64,000 nucleotides of DNA, from NCBI GenBank assembly GCA_047967505.1, contig CM106539.1. One strand, given 5' to 3'. The notes beneath the pieces are model-generated. The model was not told the DNA's origin and did not search any database. It was given only the letters and a program-made list of their open reading frames with translations. The position numbers and the translations under genes are program-made. The stretch's first letter is position 1, and every line of letters starts with the position of its first letter. Shown here piece after piece: positions 22,842-34,800 of this stretch. This stretch comes from Dipteris shenzhenensis. Lineage: Eukaryota; Polypodiophyta; Polypodiopsida; Gleicheniales.

Positions 22842-24431
22842 TCATCCTCGTCCTGTTGGCTGATCCTTGGTCCTTTGAGTTGCGTCTGCTCCCTGACCCT
22901 CGTCACGTGTGTCTGATCCCTGGCCCTGGTGATCGCTTGCCTCCAGTGATGGGACGCTCGAGCTTTGACCCTAAGAGTGAAACCATATAAATTAAAAATT
23001 AGATTGGAACTTAAAGAATAAAACAATTTAAAAAGTGAGATTACAATAGGAGTAGACTTATACCGTGCGAGCAGCCACCTCAACCCAATCGACCCTCGCT
23101 CCCATTGTCTCTTGCTCAATAAATCACGGCTTTATTCCTATGCGAAATGCGCATCACGTCTCTGCATCTGTAGGAAGACGACCCATCGCAGCTTACTGTG
23201 GATCCAATTTACGAGAGTTAGATAAAGTGCATGTAATATGTAGTAAAACAAATAGAACAATACATTAAATGAGAAGAAGTAGACTTACCACGGTTGTCTC
23301 GAACGCCAACCGTCCGCCTGCACCAAAGTGCGAAGTACCTACGGTGTCCAGCCATCTCCTTGCAACCCTCCTCTAACCCTCGAACATTTCAAGATGGTCC
23401 CTATTCTGCTTCTTGAAGAACTTCCAATCAGCTTTGTCTGCCCAGCTGGGTTTAGCCATCCCCTTTGCGATGGAAGTATGCAAGGTTGATCTACGATGCT
23501 TCAAGACCAAACCCATGCGCTCTCACATATAATTCTCATTAAACTCCCAATTTGGCGGATTAGGGTATTTTTGTTTTAATTCATCGATGACCGCCTGCTT
23601 CTTTTGGTTATCTTGATACCGCTAATCGGTAGCAATGCCGCTCTTGAAGTGATGGCTCATCAACCGCCTCATGGTGGCCATCACTGCTTTGCCCTTTCTA
23701 TCTTCTATTATCTCTCCGGCAGTCGTGATTTGATAGGAGAGGTCCTCGACTGGGTAAGGAGGACTGATGGTAGTGGCAGAGTCAGAGCGAGTGGAAGCTG
23801 TGCGAGTGCTTCCGGAGCGAGGAGGAGCAGTGGGAGTAGGAGAGGGCAAGGGACCTAACTGATACTATGTCTCAGGACCAAGTGGAGATGTGTAGGGATG
23901 TGAGTGTGCTGACTCGTCTACATCTCCCGAGTCAGCACAACATAAGCGGCCCCTCCTACTCTTCCTTCCCTTATGATAGGCATGCGCAGGTGATGACCCC
24001 TCGGTTGAAGGGGCACGAGGGGACGGCTGGGCAGTAGGTCCAGTTGTCGGTGTAGGAGAGGGAATTGCTGAGCTCCTCTGAGATAGCAGAGAGAAGAATC
24101 TCGCTGCCTCCTCATCGGTCATCTGCGCTACAAACTCGTCGGGACTCCCGACAAAGCCATGGGCTGCTAGCAAAGCAGTTCCCCGAGGGGTAGTCGCAGT
24201 GCTACGTCCGAGAGGAGTCGGACCGGTAGTCGCAGTGCTACGTCCGAGAGGAGTCGGACCAAGGGTAGTCACAGTGCTACGTCCGAGAGGAGTCGGACCA
24301 GTCGCAGGGGTAGTCCCCTGAGGTGTCGCCTGAGAGGAATCAAAGTCCTCTAGAGCATAGAGATCATGATGTCTCCTTCTGCGAGGCTGTCTGTACTCAT
24401 CGAACGTGTGACGTGATCCCATGTCTAACAT
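22842..24431 (-). pseudogene. tnpA-type accessory transposition protein of the CACTA element
   Basis: The likely start is the ATG at 24,431 or 24,422 (MGSRHTFDEYRQPRRRRHH). The N-terminal part is Pro/Thr/Ser-rich and contains three near-identical copies of GRSTATTGPTPL (24,190-24,310). The conserved core follows: MATMRRLMSHHFKSGI, KYPNPPNWEFNENY, TSIAKGMAKPSWADKADWKF, HFGAGGRLAFETTV, and, after an intron, MGRLPTDAE...ETMGARVDWVEVAA. This fits the plant En/Spm tnpA-like (transposase_24) family. Two GT-AG introns of 93 nt are visible (23,288-23,196 and 23,063-22,971); the last exon then reads a Ser/Gln-rich tail to TGA at 22,842. In-frame stops at about 23,869, 23,620 and 23,525, and four more further on, include TGA where the family has Arg (RMG, RFIE) and Trp (WCA). 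In En/Spm, the product binds subterminal repeats. Confidence 0.65.
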
Positions 24432-24469
24432 AGACACAAAGACAAAAACAAAAAACAAACATAAGCATC

Positions 24470-25890
24470 GGCATAGGCATAGGCATAGGCATATACATAT
24501 GCTTATGATCAAAAGAGAAAAATGAGACATGCTCATGAGAGAAGGAAAAGAGGGAAAAGAGGGGGGGAAAGAGAGAGGAAAGGAGGAAAAGAGGAGAAGA
24601 AAAGAGAGATTGAAAGAGGGAAAAGAGGGGGGGAAAGAGAGAAGGAAAAGGGGAGATTGAAAGAGGGAAAAGAGGGAGGGAAAGAGAGAGGAAAGGAGGA
24701 AAAGAGGAGAAGGAGAAGGAGAAGGAGAAGGAGCATAAGAGAAGGAGACATATGCTTATGCTTATGCATAAGAGGAAGAAGAGGGAAAGGAAACAAAGCA
24801 TATGCTTATGCATGAGCATATAAGCATAAAATAAAAAGAGAGAAAAAGAGATTGAAAGAGGAGAAGGAGAAGGAGAAGGAGACATATGCTCATGCTTATG
24901 CATGAGCGTATATAAGCATAAAAGAAAAAGGGAGAAAGCTTAAGCATAAAAGAGAAAGAGAGTAAAAGAGATTGAAAGAGGGGAAAGAGGGGGGGAAAGA
25001 GAGAGGGAAAGTGAAAAAGAAAAGAGGGAGACATATGCTCATGCATAAGCATAAGCATAAGCATAAGAGAAGGAGACATATGCTCATGCTTATGCTTATG
25101 CATGAGCATAAGAGAAGGAGACATATGCTTATGCATGAAAGAGGGGAAAGAGGGGGGAAAAGAGAGAGGAAAAGAGGAAAAGAGAAAAAGAGATTCAAAG
25201 AGGGGAAAGAGGAAAAGAGGAGAAGGAGAAGGAGAAGGAGACATATGCTCATGCTTATGCTTGAGCATATATAAGCATAAAAGAAAAAGAGAGAAAGCTT
25301 AAGCATAAAAGAGAAAGAGAGAAAAAGAGATTGAAAGACATATGCTCATGCTTATGCATGAGCATAAGAGAAGGAGACATATGCTTATGCATAAGAGGAG
25401 ACATATGATCATGCATAAGCATAAGCATAAGAGAAGGAGACATATGCTCATGCTTATCCTTATGCATGAGCATAAGAGAAGGAGACATATGCTCATGCTT
25501 ATGCTTATGGTTATGCATGAGCATAAGAGCATGAGCATGAAAGAGGGGAAAGAGGGGGGCAAAGAGAGAGGAAAGGAGGAAAAGAGATTCAAAGAGGGGA
25601 AAGAGGAAAAGAGGAGAAGGAGAAGGAGAGGGAAAGAGATTGAAAGATTGAAGGAGAAGGAGAAGGAAGGAGGGAAAAAGAGATTGAAAGAGGGGAAAAA
25701 AAGAAGAGGGGAAAAGAGATTGAAAGAGAAAAAAAAGAAGAGAAGGAAAGGAGGGAAAAAGAGATTGAAAGAGGGGGAAAAAGAAGAGGGGAAAAGAGAT
25801 TGAAAGAGGGGAAAAAGAAGAGAAGGAAGAGGAGAAAAGAGGAAAAGAAGAGGGAAGAGAGGGGAAGAGAGGGGAAGAGAGGGTTCCTAA
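24470..25890. repeat. 1.4-kb purine-rich satellite with ATGCTTATGC modules
   Basis: The plus strand is almost purely GA-rich (AAAGAGGGGAAAGAGG, GAGAAGGAGAAGGA) and is interspersed with at least a dozen copies of a module like GAGACATATGCTCATGCTTATG, often ending in a palindromic ATGCATGAGCAT. Long frames through it on either strand are only translated repeat. It lies between the two divergent CACTA genes, ahead of the tnpA-type start at 24,431. Confidence 0.9.
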
Positions 25891-26523
25891 GGCGCTAGCT
25901 ACAGGCCAATCCAAATAACAAAAATAACAAAAGGAAAAAAAAGGAAGCACTTTCTTACGTGGAATAGTCCCACTCGGTGTTTTGTGGGCTGGCCTACAAA
26001 AGAGAGGAAACATACCATTTTTCAAATAACTAGTTAGAGGAAGGAGGAGTTTAAAGAAGCAACTTCTCAAAGGAATTGGATTGAGGAGACAACGAGAAAG
26101 AGAAGGACTCGAGAAGGAAGAGAAATACAAAAAACACTAGAAGAGGTGAGTCTTCTTTCATTCACAAAATCTCGTTTTTTGTCTACAATCCTTGAAAATC
26201 ATGCATGAAAACTAGCACATAGCCTTAGCAATACAAGGAGAAACATGCTTCAACACTCACAAAACGAAATCTCACAAAAAACGAACCTACATTGTTCAAA
26301 GAGACTCACCTTCTTGAAAAACTTCTTTTCACACAAGCAAAGAGGGAGAAGGGTAGAGAGGGAGCACAAGTGTTAGGAGAGGGGTGAGTAGTGGTGAGGA
26401 GTGGAGAATAGAGTGAAGGAAAGCGAGGTCGTCGGATATAGGTGGGAGGAGAGATTGCTTTTCTCACAATAGAGATTGCTAAAGAAAGCGCCGCGTCGCG
26501 AGGTTTTGGGTTTTACTCCACAG
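25891..26523. other. CACTA internal region, no gene recognised
   Basis: Sequence between the purine-rich satellite and the central palindrome array. It has no supported coding frame and is a likely 5' flanking region for the plus-strand tnp2 gene. Confidence 0.45.
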
Positions 26524-26662
26524 CATCGCTATATAGCGACGCTGGTCAGTCGCTATATAGCGACGCTTTTATTTAAAAGCATCGCTATATAGTGACGGAA
26601 TAGAGCAAATCGTCGCTATATAGCGACGGAACAGGTCAAAACATCGCTATATGGCAACGCTT
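26524..26662. repeat. Central palindrome array of the CACTA element
   Basis: Five copies of the same CGTCGCTATATAGCGACG-type palindrome found near the two ends, here in the middle of the element and about 100 bp upstream of the tnp2 start. One copy (about 26,609-26,626) is a perfect palindrome. Confidence 0.85.
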
Positions 26663-26764
26663 CAAGATACTTTTTGTTTAAAGTTAAAAAAGAAGCTCAT
26701 AGATGCTATTTTATTACTGTTAATATATTTGCTTGCAACTTATGTTGTGATTTTATAAGTGCAG

Positions 26765-29700
26765 ATGGAAGGGACGATTGGAAGCTCGTCCGATGATGCG
26801 CCAATGCCCGGGAGCACAGTGGCTTACGGAGAGGTTATATTATCATTGCACTCGACATCAACGTCGTATTATCATGCACCACTTGCGGATGTATGGGGAG
26901 GAGCTCGAAGCAGTACCCAGTGTTGCATGTGTTGATGGATTATCGGTAAGTCAAAGCTATTTAAGTTCGCGGTTAATATTGGATACCATTATGGTACGAA
27001 ACCTTGAGACAAGATCTTATATTTACACGAAATCTTAAAACAGGATGAGGAGGTTGACGAGGGTATGCATATACCTTTACACTTTGAGCAAGACTATAGT
27101 CTCCCGAATGATGACGAGGGTATGGTCGACATGATGGATTCTATTTTTAGGGGCACTACATCCCATGTACACGTGATGTCAGAGTCTGAGGTCAAAATGC
27201 GAGAGTTGCAATCAACACAATTGTACGAGGGTGCTAGGATGTCTAAACTACGTGCTTGTCTCTCAATCTTGAATCTGCAAGTAAAGTATGGTGGTCGGAT
27301 ACAAGTGTCTCGGCCTTAATGAGGTTAGCTCTTGCATTAATTTGACTCATTATTTGGATATTGTTTGTTTTGAGAATCATCATGTATGGATTAGTGTACC
27401 GAATCATCATAATTCGAAGCTTATGTATGTTTGAATTGTGATAGGTTGCTCCAGAAGATGTTGCCTGCACCAAATACCATGCCCGCATCAAGAGATGAAG
27501 CGAAAAAGATTCTAACAACGTGGGTATGCATTATGATACCATCCATGCTTGCCGTAATGACTGCATTCTCCTTCGTCGTGAGCATGGAGATTTGGCTAGT
27601 TGTCCGAAATGTGGGGAACAACGATTTAGAGATGACTTGTAGGGTGAGCAGATACCGGTAAAGATCTTCCGACACTTTCCCATCATTGCAAGAATACAGC
27701 ACAAATCCATAGCAGACTTGATGACATGGCATGCATCTCATCGGTCCACTGATGACACATTGAGGATTCCCGCAGATCGTGTAGCTTGGAAGCACATAGA
27801 CAATCAGTGGTCGGAGTTTGCAAGGGAGCCACGCAACTTACATCTTGGGCTCGCCATGGACGGCGTGAATCCTTTCGGATTACGCTCGACATCTTGGTCG
27901 ACATGGCCCATAGTCGTGGTGAATTACAATATCCCACCATGGCTAACAATAAAAAAGGGACACCTCATGCTTGCACTACTTGTACCAGGGAAGTACAAGG
28001 AAAAAATATGGACGTGTACATGGTACCTTTGATAGAGGAGTTACATATATTATGGAGAGGAGTGCGGGTCTTTGATATTTCCAGAGCTCCTAGACATACC
28101 AATGATATTTTGGTCATGGGTATCTTGATGTGGACCATGCATGACTACCCAGGATATGGAGAGTGTAGAGGTACATGGTTGTGTCTCTACATGTATAATA
28201 TAGGATTATGCTTTTATGACTCTCTTTTGCATGCATGTCTTATACTTACACATTCATGCACGCATGCAGGACTTGTTACAAGTGGGTACCATGCTTGTCC
28301 TGTTTGTGGAACGGGTTTGAAATCACTTGCACGATACTCCAAACATATGAGGAAAAATGTTTACGAAGGTCATGCTCGATACCTTCCGCTGGACCATCTC
28401 GCACGTGGAGGTCAACTTGATCCACCACCGTTATATTTGAAGGCAAGTGACTGGATTCAAGCTTGGAGGGCGAATGGAGAGGAACATCCTCCTGGTATGA
28501 AGAGGCTATCGATCTTTCACGAGCTTCCTTATTAGCGTCAGTTACAAATCAATCATCTCTTGGATCCCATGCATATCTTCAAGAATGTGGGGGCTACTAT
28601 TTAGGCACACTTGGTTGGTTCCAAAGACTCGAGAGGAGTGCGAGAAGACTTGCGTGCTATGAATAGGATGTCTCATTTGTGGCCCCAAGTGCATGCTTCG
28701 GGAAAAGTTGTCCTCCCGAAAGTAACGTGGATCCTCTCTATGAGGGAGGAGGCAGCGATCAAGGTGGACATTGCCTCTTTTCAAACACCGACAGGGTGCA
28801 TGCGTTGCTTGAAAGAAGCATTTTCAAAGGACAATAAGCTTAGTGGGCTCAAGTCCCATGATTGGCACAAGGTCTTACAGGTATTCCAAGCTGTAGAATT
28901 AGTGTACTGATAATCGTGATGCGGTAGCGTAATTATGATTATGTTATATTGTTGACATGACTTCTTTGTTGCTTTGATAGTTCATCCTCCCAATTACAAT
29001 AAAAGAGTGCTTACAAGAAGATGTTAGAAATGCTATATTCAAGATCAGTGGTATTGTGAAAGTATGCTTACTATCAAATCGCATTGATTGCATTTTTTTC
29101 AATTTAAGCTGAATAATCTGTAGACTGATCATGAAAATATCTTACATGGGCATGTGAAATAGGTGGATATCTCAAAAAGAGATCTCCATATCGAGCATCG
29201 AGAAGGCTAGGGTAGAATCCATCGAAGCTGTATGCTTGTTTGAGAAGCACTTTCCCTCGAGCATTATGACAGCTCAAGTCCACTTGCTTGTGCACATAGT
29301 TGATGAGGTGGCTATTGCAGGTACCGTTCATAATCGGTGGATGTTTTTTCTCGAGCAGTTTATGAAAACTTTGAAGGGATTTGTAAGACAAAGAGCAAGA
29401 CCAGAAGCAAGCATGGCAGAGGGATGGCTTGTGCAAGAGTCATTAGTATATATCACGGAGTTTCTTGCATCCACGGATCCCGATATGCCGCAAGCTTAGC
29501 ATAACAAGGATGATGATCACATCGTTGGCGAGGTTCTCCAAGGAAAAGGGATTGAAAGAAAGATGAGCGAAGAGCAAATGGAGAAATTCAATAAGTTTTG
29601 TATCCTCAATAGCCCTGAGATGCAGAAGTGGATTGAGAGATATGAAGTAGCCAAAGCAGAAAGAATAAATGCAAGGATGAGATTCAGAGTAATATACAGG

Positions 29701-30854
29701 CGATCGCAACCATATCCACGGGATCTTGCTCTTCTCCCCACTCACATGTCACTTGATTGGCTACAACTGGCTCTACGTAAAGCCGAACGCGATGGAAAGA
29801 CAATAAACGAGCGCAATCGAGAGTTATCATCTGGATGTATGATGCATGTAAGTTTCTTACCTCTTGACGTAATTAAGTAATTATTTGTGGCAATATACGC
29901 TATAAAATATATGCATCTTCATTGTTTTAATGATGCTCTTTTACAGTATAAAAAGTACAGTGCATTATAGTCATATGGATGACATTTTCGCGTGGAACGC
30001 ATCGATTCAAAGAGAGTCACGTATGATAGTGGAGTCATGGCTAACTTCACACAAGATAGCCGAACAAGTGCTTCGAATACCAATCTTCTCTCCTCACAGT
30101 TGGATTATTGTGGAACCATACGCGAAATCTATGAAGTTGATTTCAGATGATTTAGTATTTTCATTCTTGATGTAAAATGGTTTAGAACTATTTACAACGG
30201 TCCCCATGCGACAGTGAGAAAAGATAGTAGCGGTTTCTTTTGCAATAGACTCCACCAAACATTAGACCGATGAAAGTGATACTTTTGTTCTTCCCGAGCA
30301 CTATGAGCAGGTGCATACTAATGATTTAATTAATCAAAACTTCCGTTTTTAAAGATCCATTAATACATGTACTTAAGCATAATTTCATATATATAATTGA
30401 CGACATTTGGCACCCATCTTCAATATAGGTGGTTTTTCATCCGAATCGTTCTGATCCAAGATGGTGGTACGTGATCCGAGTTGCACCACGAAGTAAGCAA
30501 ATTTTTGAAGATAGAGATGTGGATATGGAGATGCCGCTACCAATGCCGGATCCAATTGATCCCGATGAATCTAGCGAAGAAGATGAAGATCACAATATGA
30601 GCCAAGAGGAAGATGCGCATAATGACATCGCACGAGAAGAAGATGGAGATCACGATATTGAGGAAGAAGACAACGATCATCAAGAATCACCACACTTTAT
30701 TGAAGAAGAAGATCAAGTACTTTTAGGTGAATGTACGATGCTAGAGTACGATGATGATATAGGAGATCAACTCGGTATAGAGTTAGAGATAGACTTGTTT
30801 GGCGCGTTAGACTTGGCTCAAGATGAAACAGTTGATGTAAATGCTCTTTATTGA
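26765..30854 (+). pseudogene. tnp2-family transposase (TnpD-like) of the CACTA element
   Basis: The catalytic transposase of En/Spm-type elements, in decayed, multi-exon form. In order: a possible transposase-associated zinc region (CPGAQ...RRIIMHHLRMYG, 26.8 kb); YEGARMSKLRACLSILNL (27.2 kb); MPASRDEAKKIL (27.5 kb); the tnp2 core with RHFPIIARIQ, LMTWHASHRSTDD and EPRNLHLGLAMDGVNPFG (27.7-27.9 kb), then a frameshift and MDVYMVPLIEELHILWRGVR, CPVCGTGLKS and LSGLKSHDWHKVLQ (to 28.88 kb); a DUF4218 segment (TAQVHLLVHIVDEVAIAGTV, RARPEASMAEG; 29.2-29.5 kb); and a DUF4216 segment (LDYCGTIREIYEVDF, DPRWWYVIRVAPRSKQIFE; 30.1-30.5 kb) with an acidic tail ending at TGA 30,854. Introns are visible, for example GAGCAG/GTGCAT to ATATAG/GTGG (30,311-30,428). 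TAG replaces the Trp of LPYW at 28,531. Confidence 0.8.
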
Positions 30855-31025
30855 CTTTTTTCATCTCAAACTTGGACATGAATATATGAGCTTCAAAGGC
30901 TTGATGTACATGCTCTCATACTTTTATTCTCTCAAAAGATCAAATATGTATGAAAATTTAAAAAAATTTGTCATTGGAAAAAACTAACTTTTAAGGCCTA
31001 TATGAGTAAAAAAGCTCTTTGTAAA

Positions 31026-31162
31026 ACGTCGCTATAAAAAAGTATCTCAGTGTCACTATATAGTGACACTTACAATTCTGATAAACGTCGCTATATAGCA
31101 ACTTTAGAAATCGTCGCTATATAGCGATGTTTGCCTAAAGTCGCTACATAGCGACGCTTTGC
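31026..31162. repeat. Right subterminal palindrome array of the CACTA element
   Basis: Five copies or part-copies of the CGTCGCTATATAGCGACG palindrome, one reading TGTCACTATATAGTGACA (a compensated variant that stays palindromic). The array ends about 90 bp inside the right terminus. Confidence 0.8.
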
Positions 31163-31251
31163 AAGACGCGCTTCCAATACCGACGGTTAGCGCCCCGCGC
31201 GCGCTAAACGTCGGTACTTAAACGTCGCAATAGGATCCGTGTGTAGTCGTG

Positions 31252-34200
31252 TTGTTTTGTTAGAAATTGTTTGTCTTGTTTGGCTTTGTTTACTGGTTCA
31301 TCTCATTTGCAAGATCATACTTCTCTGATGATGTTTTTGACCGATTGTTGCTCGTGGTTGTATTGGATGTGTTCTTGGTAGTGGATGATGTTGCATGATT
31401 TGGAAAATTCTTTTTGAAAAATGTCTTCTGCTCATCTATACTTTCTTGAAAGTGCGAGTACATGTCTTTCCAAGTTTTAAATTGTTCATCGAGAACATGT
31501 TCTTTAAAATAGAATGGCAAGTATAATAAGCAAAGCTCCCTGTAGTGGTCTTTTGGGTCTTTCTGCTTGCTGTAATTAAAAAATCATATTACTCTTGCTC
31601 GTTTTCTTTTTTTGGTTTGGCCTGATTTGATTGAGTAGTTGGCTGCAAAAGATGCCAAGTAGTGGTTTTGCAAAAGGTCTTGTCTACATGCATACTTTGT
31701 GATTATGTCCTCGAAGAAGACGTCGGTGCTTCTTGGGTCGAGTTGCTCAAGCTGCGCTTTGCATTTCAAAAGAAAAGTTCTTTGCTCAAGGGGACTTGTG
31801 TTGATGTATATAAGGTCACGCTAGTGAGTGACAGCAAAAAGCAAAGGTACACAGCTTGCTGCGCATTGATGTTTTGAGTATTGAGTATTGCATTGCCAAC
31901 CTTTCTAACACGCTCATTTGCTTTTGGAAGCTTTGAATGATTGCATCCTTCACGGCGTTGTTGTTCTGTTTGTCTATTTTTGTTATGTACGATGTGCAGT
32001 AGGATGTGTCTCCATGATGTCCATGTTTGCTCCCCACAATTCTGTTAGAGCTGCATTGAAGTTGTTTGTGTAGATGTCTTTCAAAGGCCTTTTCTTGAAG
32101 ATCTTCAAGTGTGATAAGCTGGTTCTCAAAGCCAACTCATACTTGGGTTCTGCCAAAGAGATGCTTTCAAGAAAATCTTGAATTGTGAATGTCGAAATAT
32201 CTTCCTCCCATATTGCTTTCATTAGCTTGTGGTAATTCTACCGATGGTTTGATATGTCAATTCCTTCCGGTAGTGGGGTCAAAATGGTTGTGCTTTGCAT
32301 AGGTGGTTTGGGGAACCCAACGCGGCATTGGGTTTTTTTTTGCATGTTTTCCTATGCCTATGAGTTTGCAAATCTTGGTTGCTCTCTCTGATTCTTGCAT
32401 TACCAATTGTGATGTAGTTGCCAATAAATTTTATGATGCAATCATTGTCGGTTGCAGCTAGCGCACATGCTTCTTTTATCCAGATCAAGCCATGGTCGTG
32501 CTGGCTGCCCATGTTTTGGAATTCAGTTGCGAAAAAAACTCGGGGGGGTCACTCATCATATGTAACCCTATCACGTGAGTTCAAGAGAAGGATTTTTTTA
32601 ATTTCCCAAATTTACAGAAATAAATATACATAAGGGACTATTTAAAATAGTTTTGAAAAAAATTTACAGATTTGTATAGAAAAGGGGTACATTTTATTAA
32701 TGAAAAATTTACAGATAAGGGATTTTAGAAATAGGCCTTGAACACACGTGATATAGAGGGTTTATACATAGTGACCCCCCCAAGGAAAAAAAAGTCATTT
32801 ATTGCACCCAGAACACTGTCATCTGTTCGAAGTAACGTTTTTTAGGCTTTTAATTTGTGCACATAATATTGGGCTGTTGTGACAGAATCTGATCTGATGA
32901 GGTCCTAAATAGTTTGTCGGTCAAGCGGTGCACTCTGGCTATTTCCAAGGCCTCTTAGCATACAGAGGCATGATACCAATGGCTCCCATCTTTTTTCTGC
33001 TGCAAATAATGTGATGAAGAATGTAGGTGGCCCAAGTTGCCACAACATTGCGCGAACATTTCGCTTCAATCACTGCTTGTAGGCTGCTGATGTTCGTAGG
33101 TAGACGAAGTCACAAAAACCAATTTTTTTTTACAGAAGTTGCTCAATGTTGGTGTCTGAGGCTACTATCCTTGTTGCTGCAAGAGTTGCTCCTTGCAGTT
33201 GGCCTTTTCTCATACATACCCATGTCGACGAAAGCACTTGCTAGACCAAAACTTTCATTGTTTTGAAGAACAAATTCTCTATAGAGCATGCGAACCTCTG
33301 GTCCTTGTTGCATAGTTCCCATTTCACTTAAGTCCTAGTAACTTGTTCTGATCATAAGGTTGTACGCATGAGCATGGCCATAAAATAATGTTGGGAATGC
33401 CAGCTCTTCGCATTGTTTGTCTTTGAAAAGGTCAAGGGGTGAAAACCCTTCCGATGGTGCAATGGTTATTGGGTTCTTCTCAAAGTCAACAACTTGTTGG
33501 CTTGTGCACAAGCCGTGAACCAATGTGTGTGTTAAGATCATCATTCACCTCATACTGATCTGATTCTCTTAAGAAGTCCATGCATATGTTGGAGCTATTC
33601 ATGGTTTATCTGATTTGTTTTTGATATACTAACGTGTTTCTAGCATTTCCAAAAGGGCACGCATTGTTATTGTGGGTCGGACCAAACCACTGATGTAATT
33701 ATGATTTAAATGTACGTGGTCCGCTCTTGCGGTGTGCTCATTTGCAATTGCAGCTGCAATCGCCTTGCGCAAATACACAAGTTGTTGCGAGCGTTCCACC
33801 AAGTGAGCCTCATCGTCTCTTGCCCAGAAATTGTAAGTCCTTTTCATCTTTTTGGGGGGGAGTGGCTAGATTGTTGGGGGGTAGATTGTTTGATCTATCA
33901 AGATCATGTTTCTTTCTTTTTGTAGAGGGCTGCCGAGTTCCCAAGTTTGTACCACTGAATCACCATCATATATGAGAACAATGAAAGATTCGCCACTGAG
34001 ATTGTGTAGTGTCTCGAGGCAGTAGTAAAGCAAGGCCACATGTCCTATGCAATCCTCTATCACCTATTGTTGTGCAGAGCTTGCAGAAACTTCCTCCCCT
34101 ATGGTTTCTGCAGCAGCTTGCGAGCAAGGAAGGCATTGTAGCATGAGAAAATTTGGACCTAGCCATACTGCTTTGAAGCACTTCAAGGAGCATTGCATAA

Positions 34201-34330
34201 TTGTATGCTGGGCAAAGCATAGCCAAACACAGGATCATGTCAATGTTCTTTGGGTTTGCTTTATTGAACTTGTCATTCCATGTTGCATCGTAAGAATTCA
34301 AATCAATCGATGTCTCCATGAAGAATAGGG
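31252..34330 (-). pseudogene. Rep domain and helicase start of element B, degraded
   Basis: From the N-terminal side: DLNSYDATWNDKFNKANPKN (34.30 kb, matching element A), EGFSPLDLFKDKQCEELAFP (33.4 kb), and the HUH nuclease motif SQHDHGLIWIKEA (HDH at 32,492-32,500), which supplies the metal-binding histidines of a rolling-circle Rep. Next comes the two-tyrosine motif YCTSYITKID at about 32,001-31,978, with both tyrosines intact, unlike element A. A helicase-linker region contains KCKAQLEQLDPRSTDVFFED, and the piece ends with SEKYDLANEMNQ (31,290) before the CACTA boundary. Frameshifts and stops break it into short frames. Confidence 0.6.
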
Positions 34331-34800
34331 AAGATATGGTTTAGGCAATCTTCTCGACCAACAAAACCCAAATGATTTCCCTCTTTTGGTACGTGTAAGG
34401 GAAAAAATATGAATGCTAATGCGTAGAGTTCTCGAACAAGCGGCAATGAAGATGGGCAATGCAGTATGATCCATGTAGTGACCTTACTCGAAGTGTTTGC
34501 ATGTAGTAAATTCTAGATGTGAGGAATATATCAACATTCAACCAAAACGCAAACACAAAGCACAGAGTTGGCTATAAGAATTGCTTATGTTCCCTTGAGC
34601 AACGGAATGGAATGCACGACCTCATACTGGAGGATGAATGGGAGGGCTGTAATGAAGACAACAGACAGCTGCATGCACTGTATGTTGAACATTTAGTGTC
34701 TTCAATTTCTAGAAGGGCAATTTGTTCCTAGCAATCGGAGATTCATTGGAACTAGGTAATAGAGAAAAATACTTGCAATATAGAATATGCAGACAAGTAG

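Larger units (their letters stand above)
22272..31251. mobile_element. CACTA (En/Spm) DNA transposon, near-complete but decayed
   Basis: A class II element of about 8.98 kb. The left end is CACTACAAGG at 22,272; the right end, read inward on the minus strand, is CACGACTACACACGG from 31,251, an imperfect match with an extra short segment. The trinucleotide TTG lies directly outside both ends (22,269-22,271 and 31,252-31,254), as expected for the 3-bp target duplication of CACTA elements. It carries arrays of the palindrome CGTCGCTATATAGCGACG near both ends and in the middle, a tnpA-type gene on the minus strand (left half) and a tnp2 transposase gene on the plus strand (right half). Both genes contain stops or frameshifts, so this copy cannot mobilise itself. 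It inserted into the helicase of element B. Confidence 0.85.

Noticed and set aside
24397-25306. Long minus-strand frames rich in Ser/Phe/Leu or Met-Leu-His-Lys (up to 168 codons)
   Set aside because: They are translations of the GA-rich satellite and its ATGCTTATGC modules; no codon bias or domain.
24470-25890. Regularly spaced repeats resembling a CRISPR array
   Set aside because: Units vary in length and order, spacers are themselves repetitive, and the DNA is eukaryotic; it is a compound satellite.
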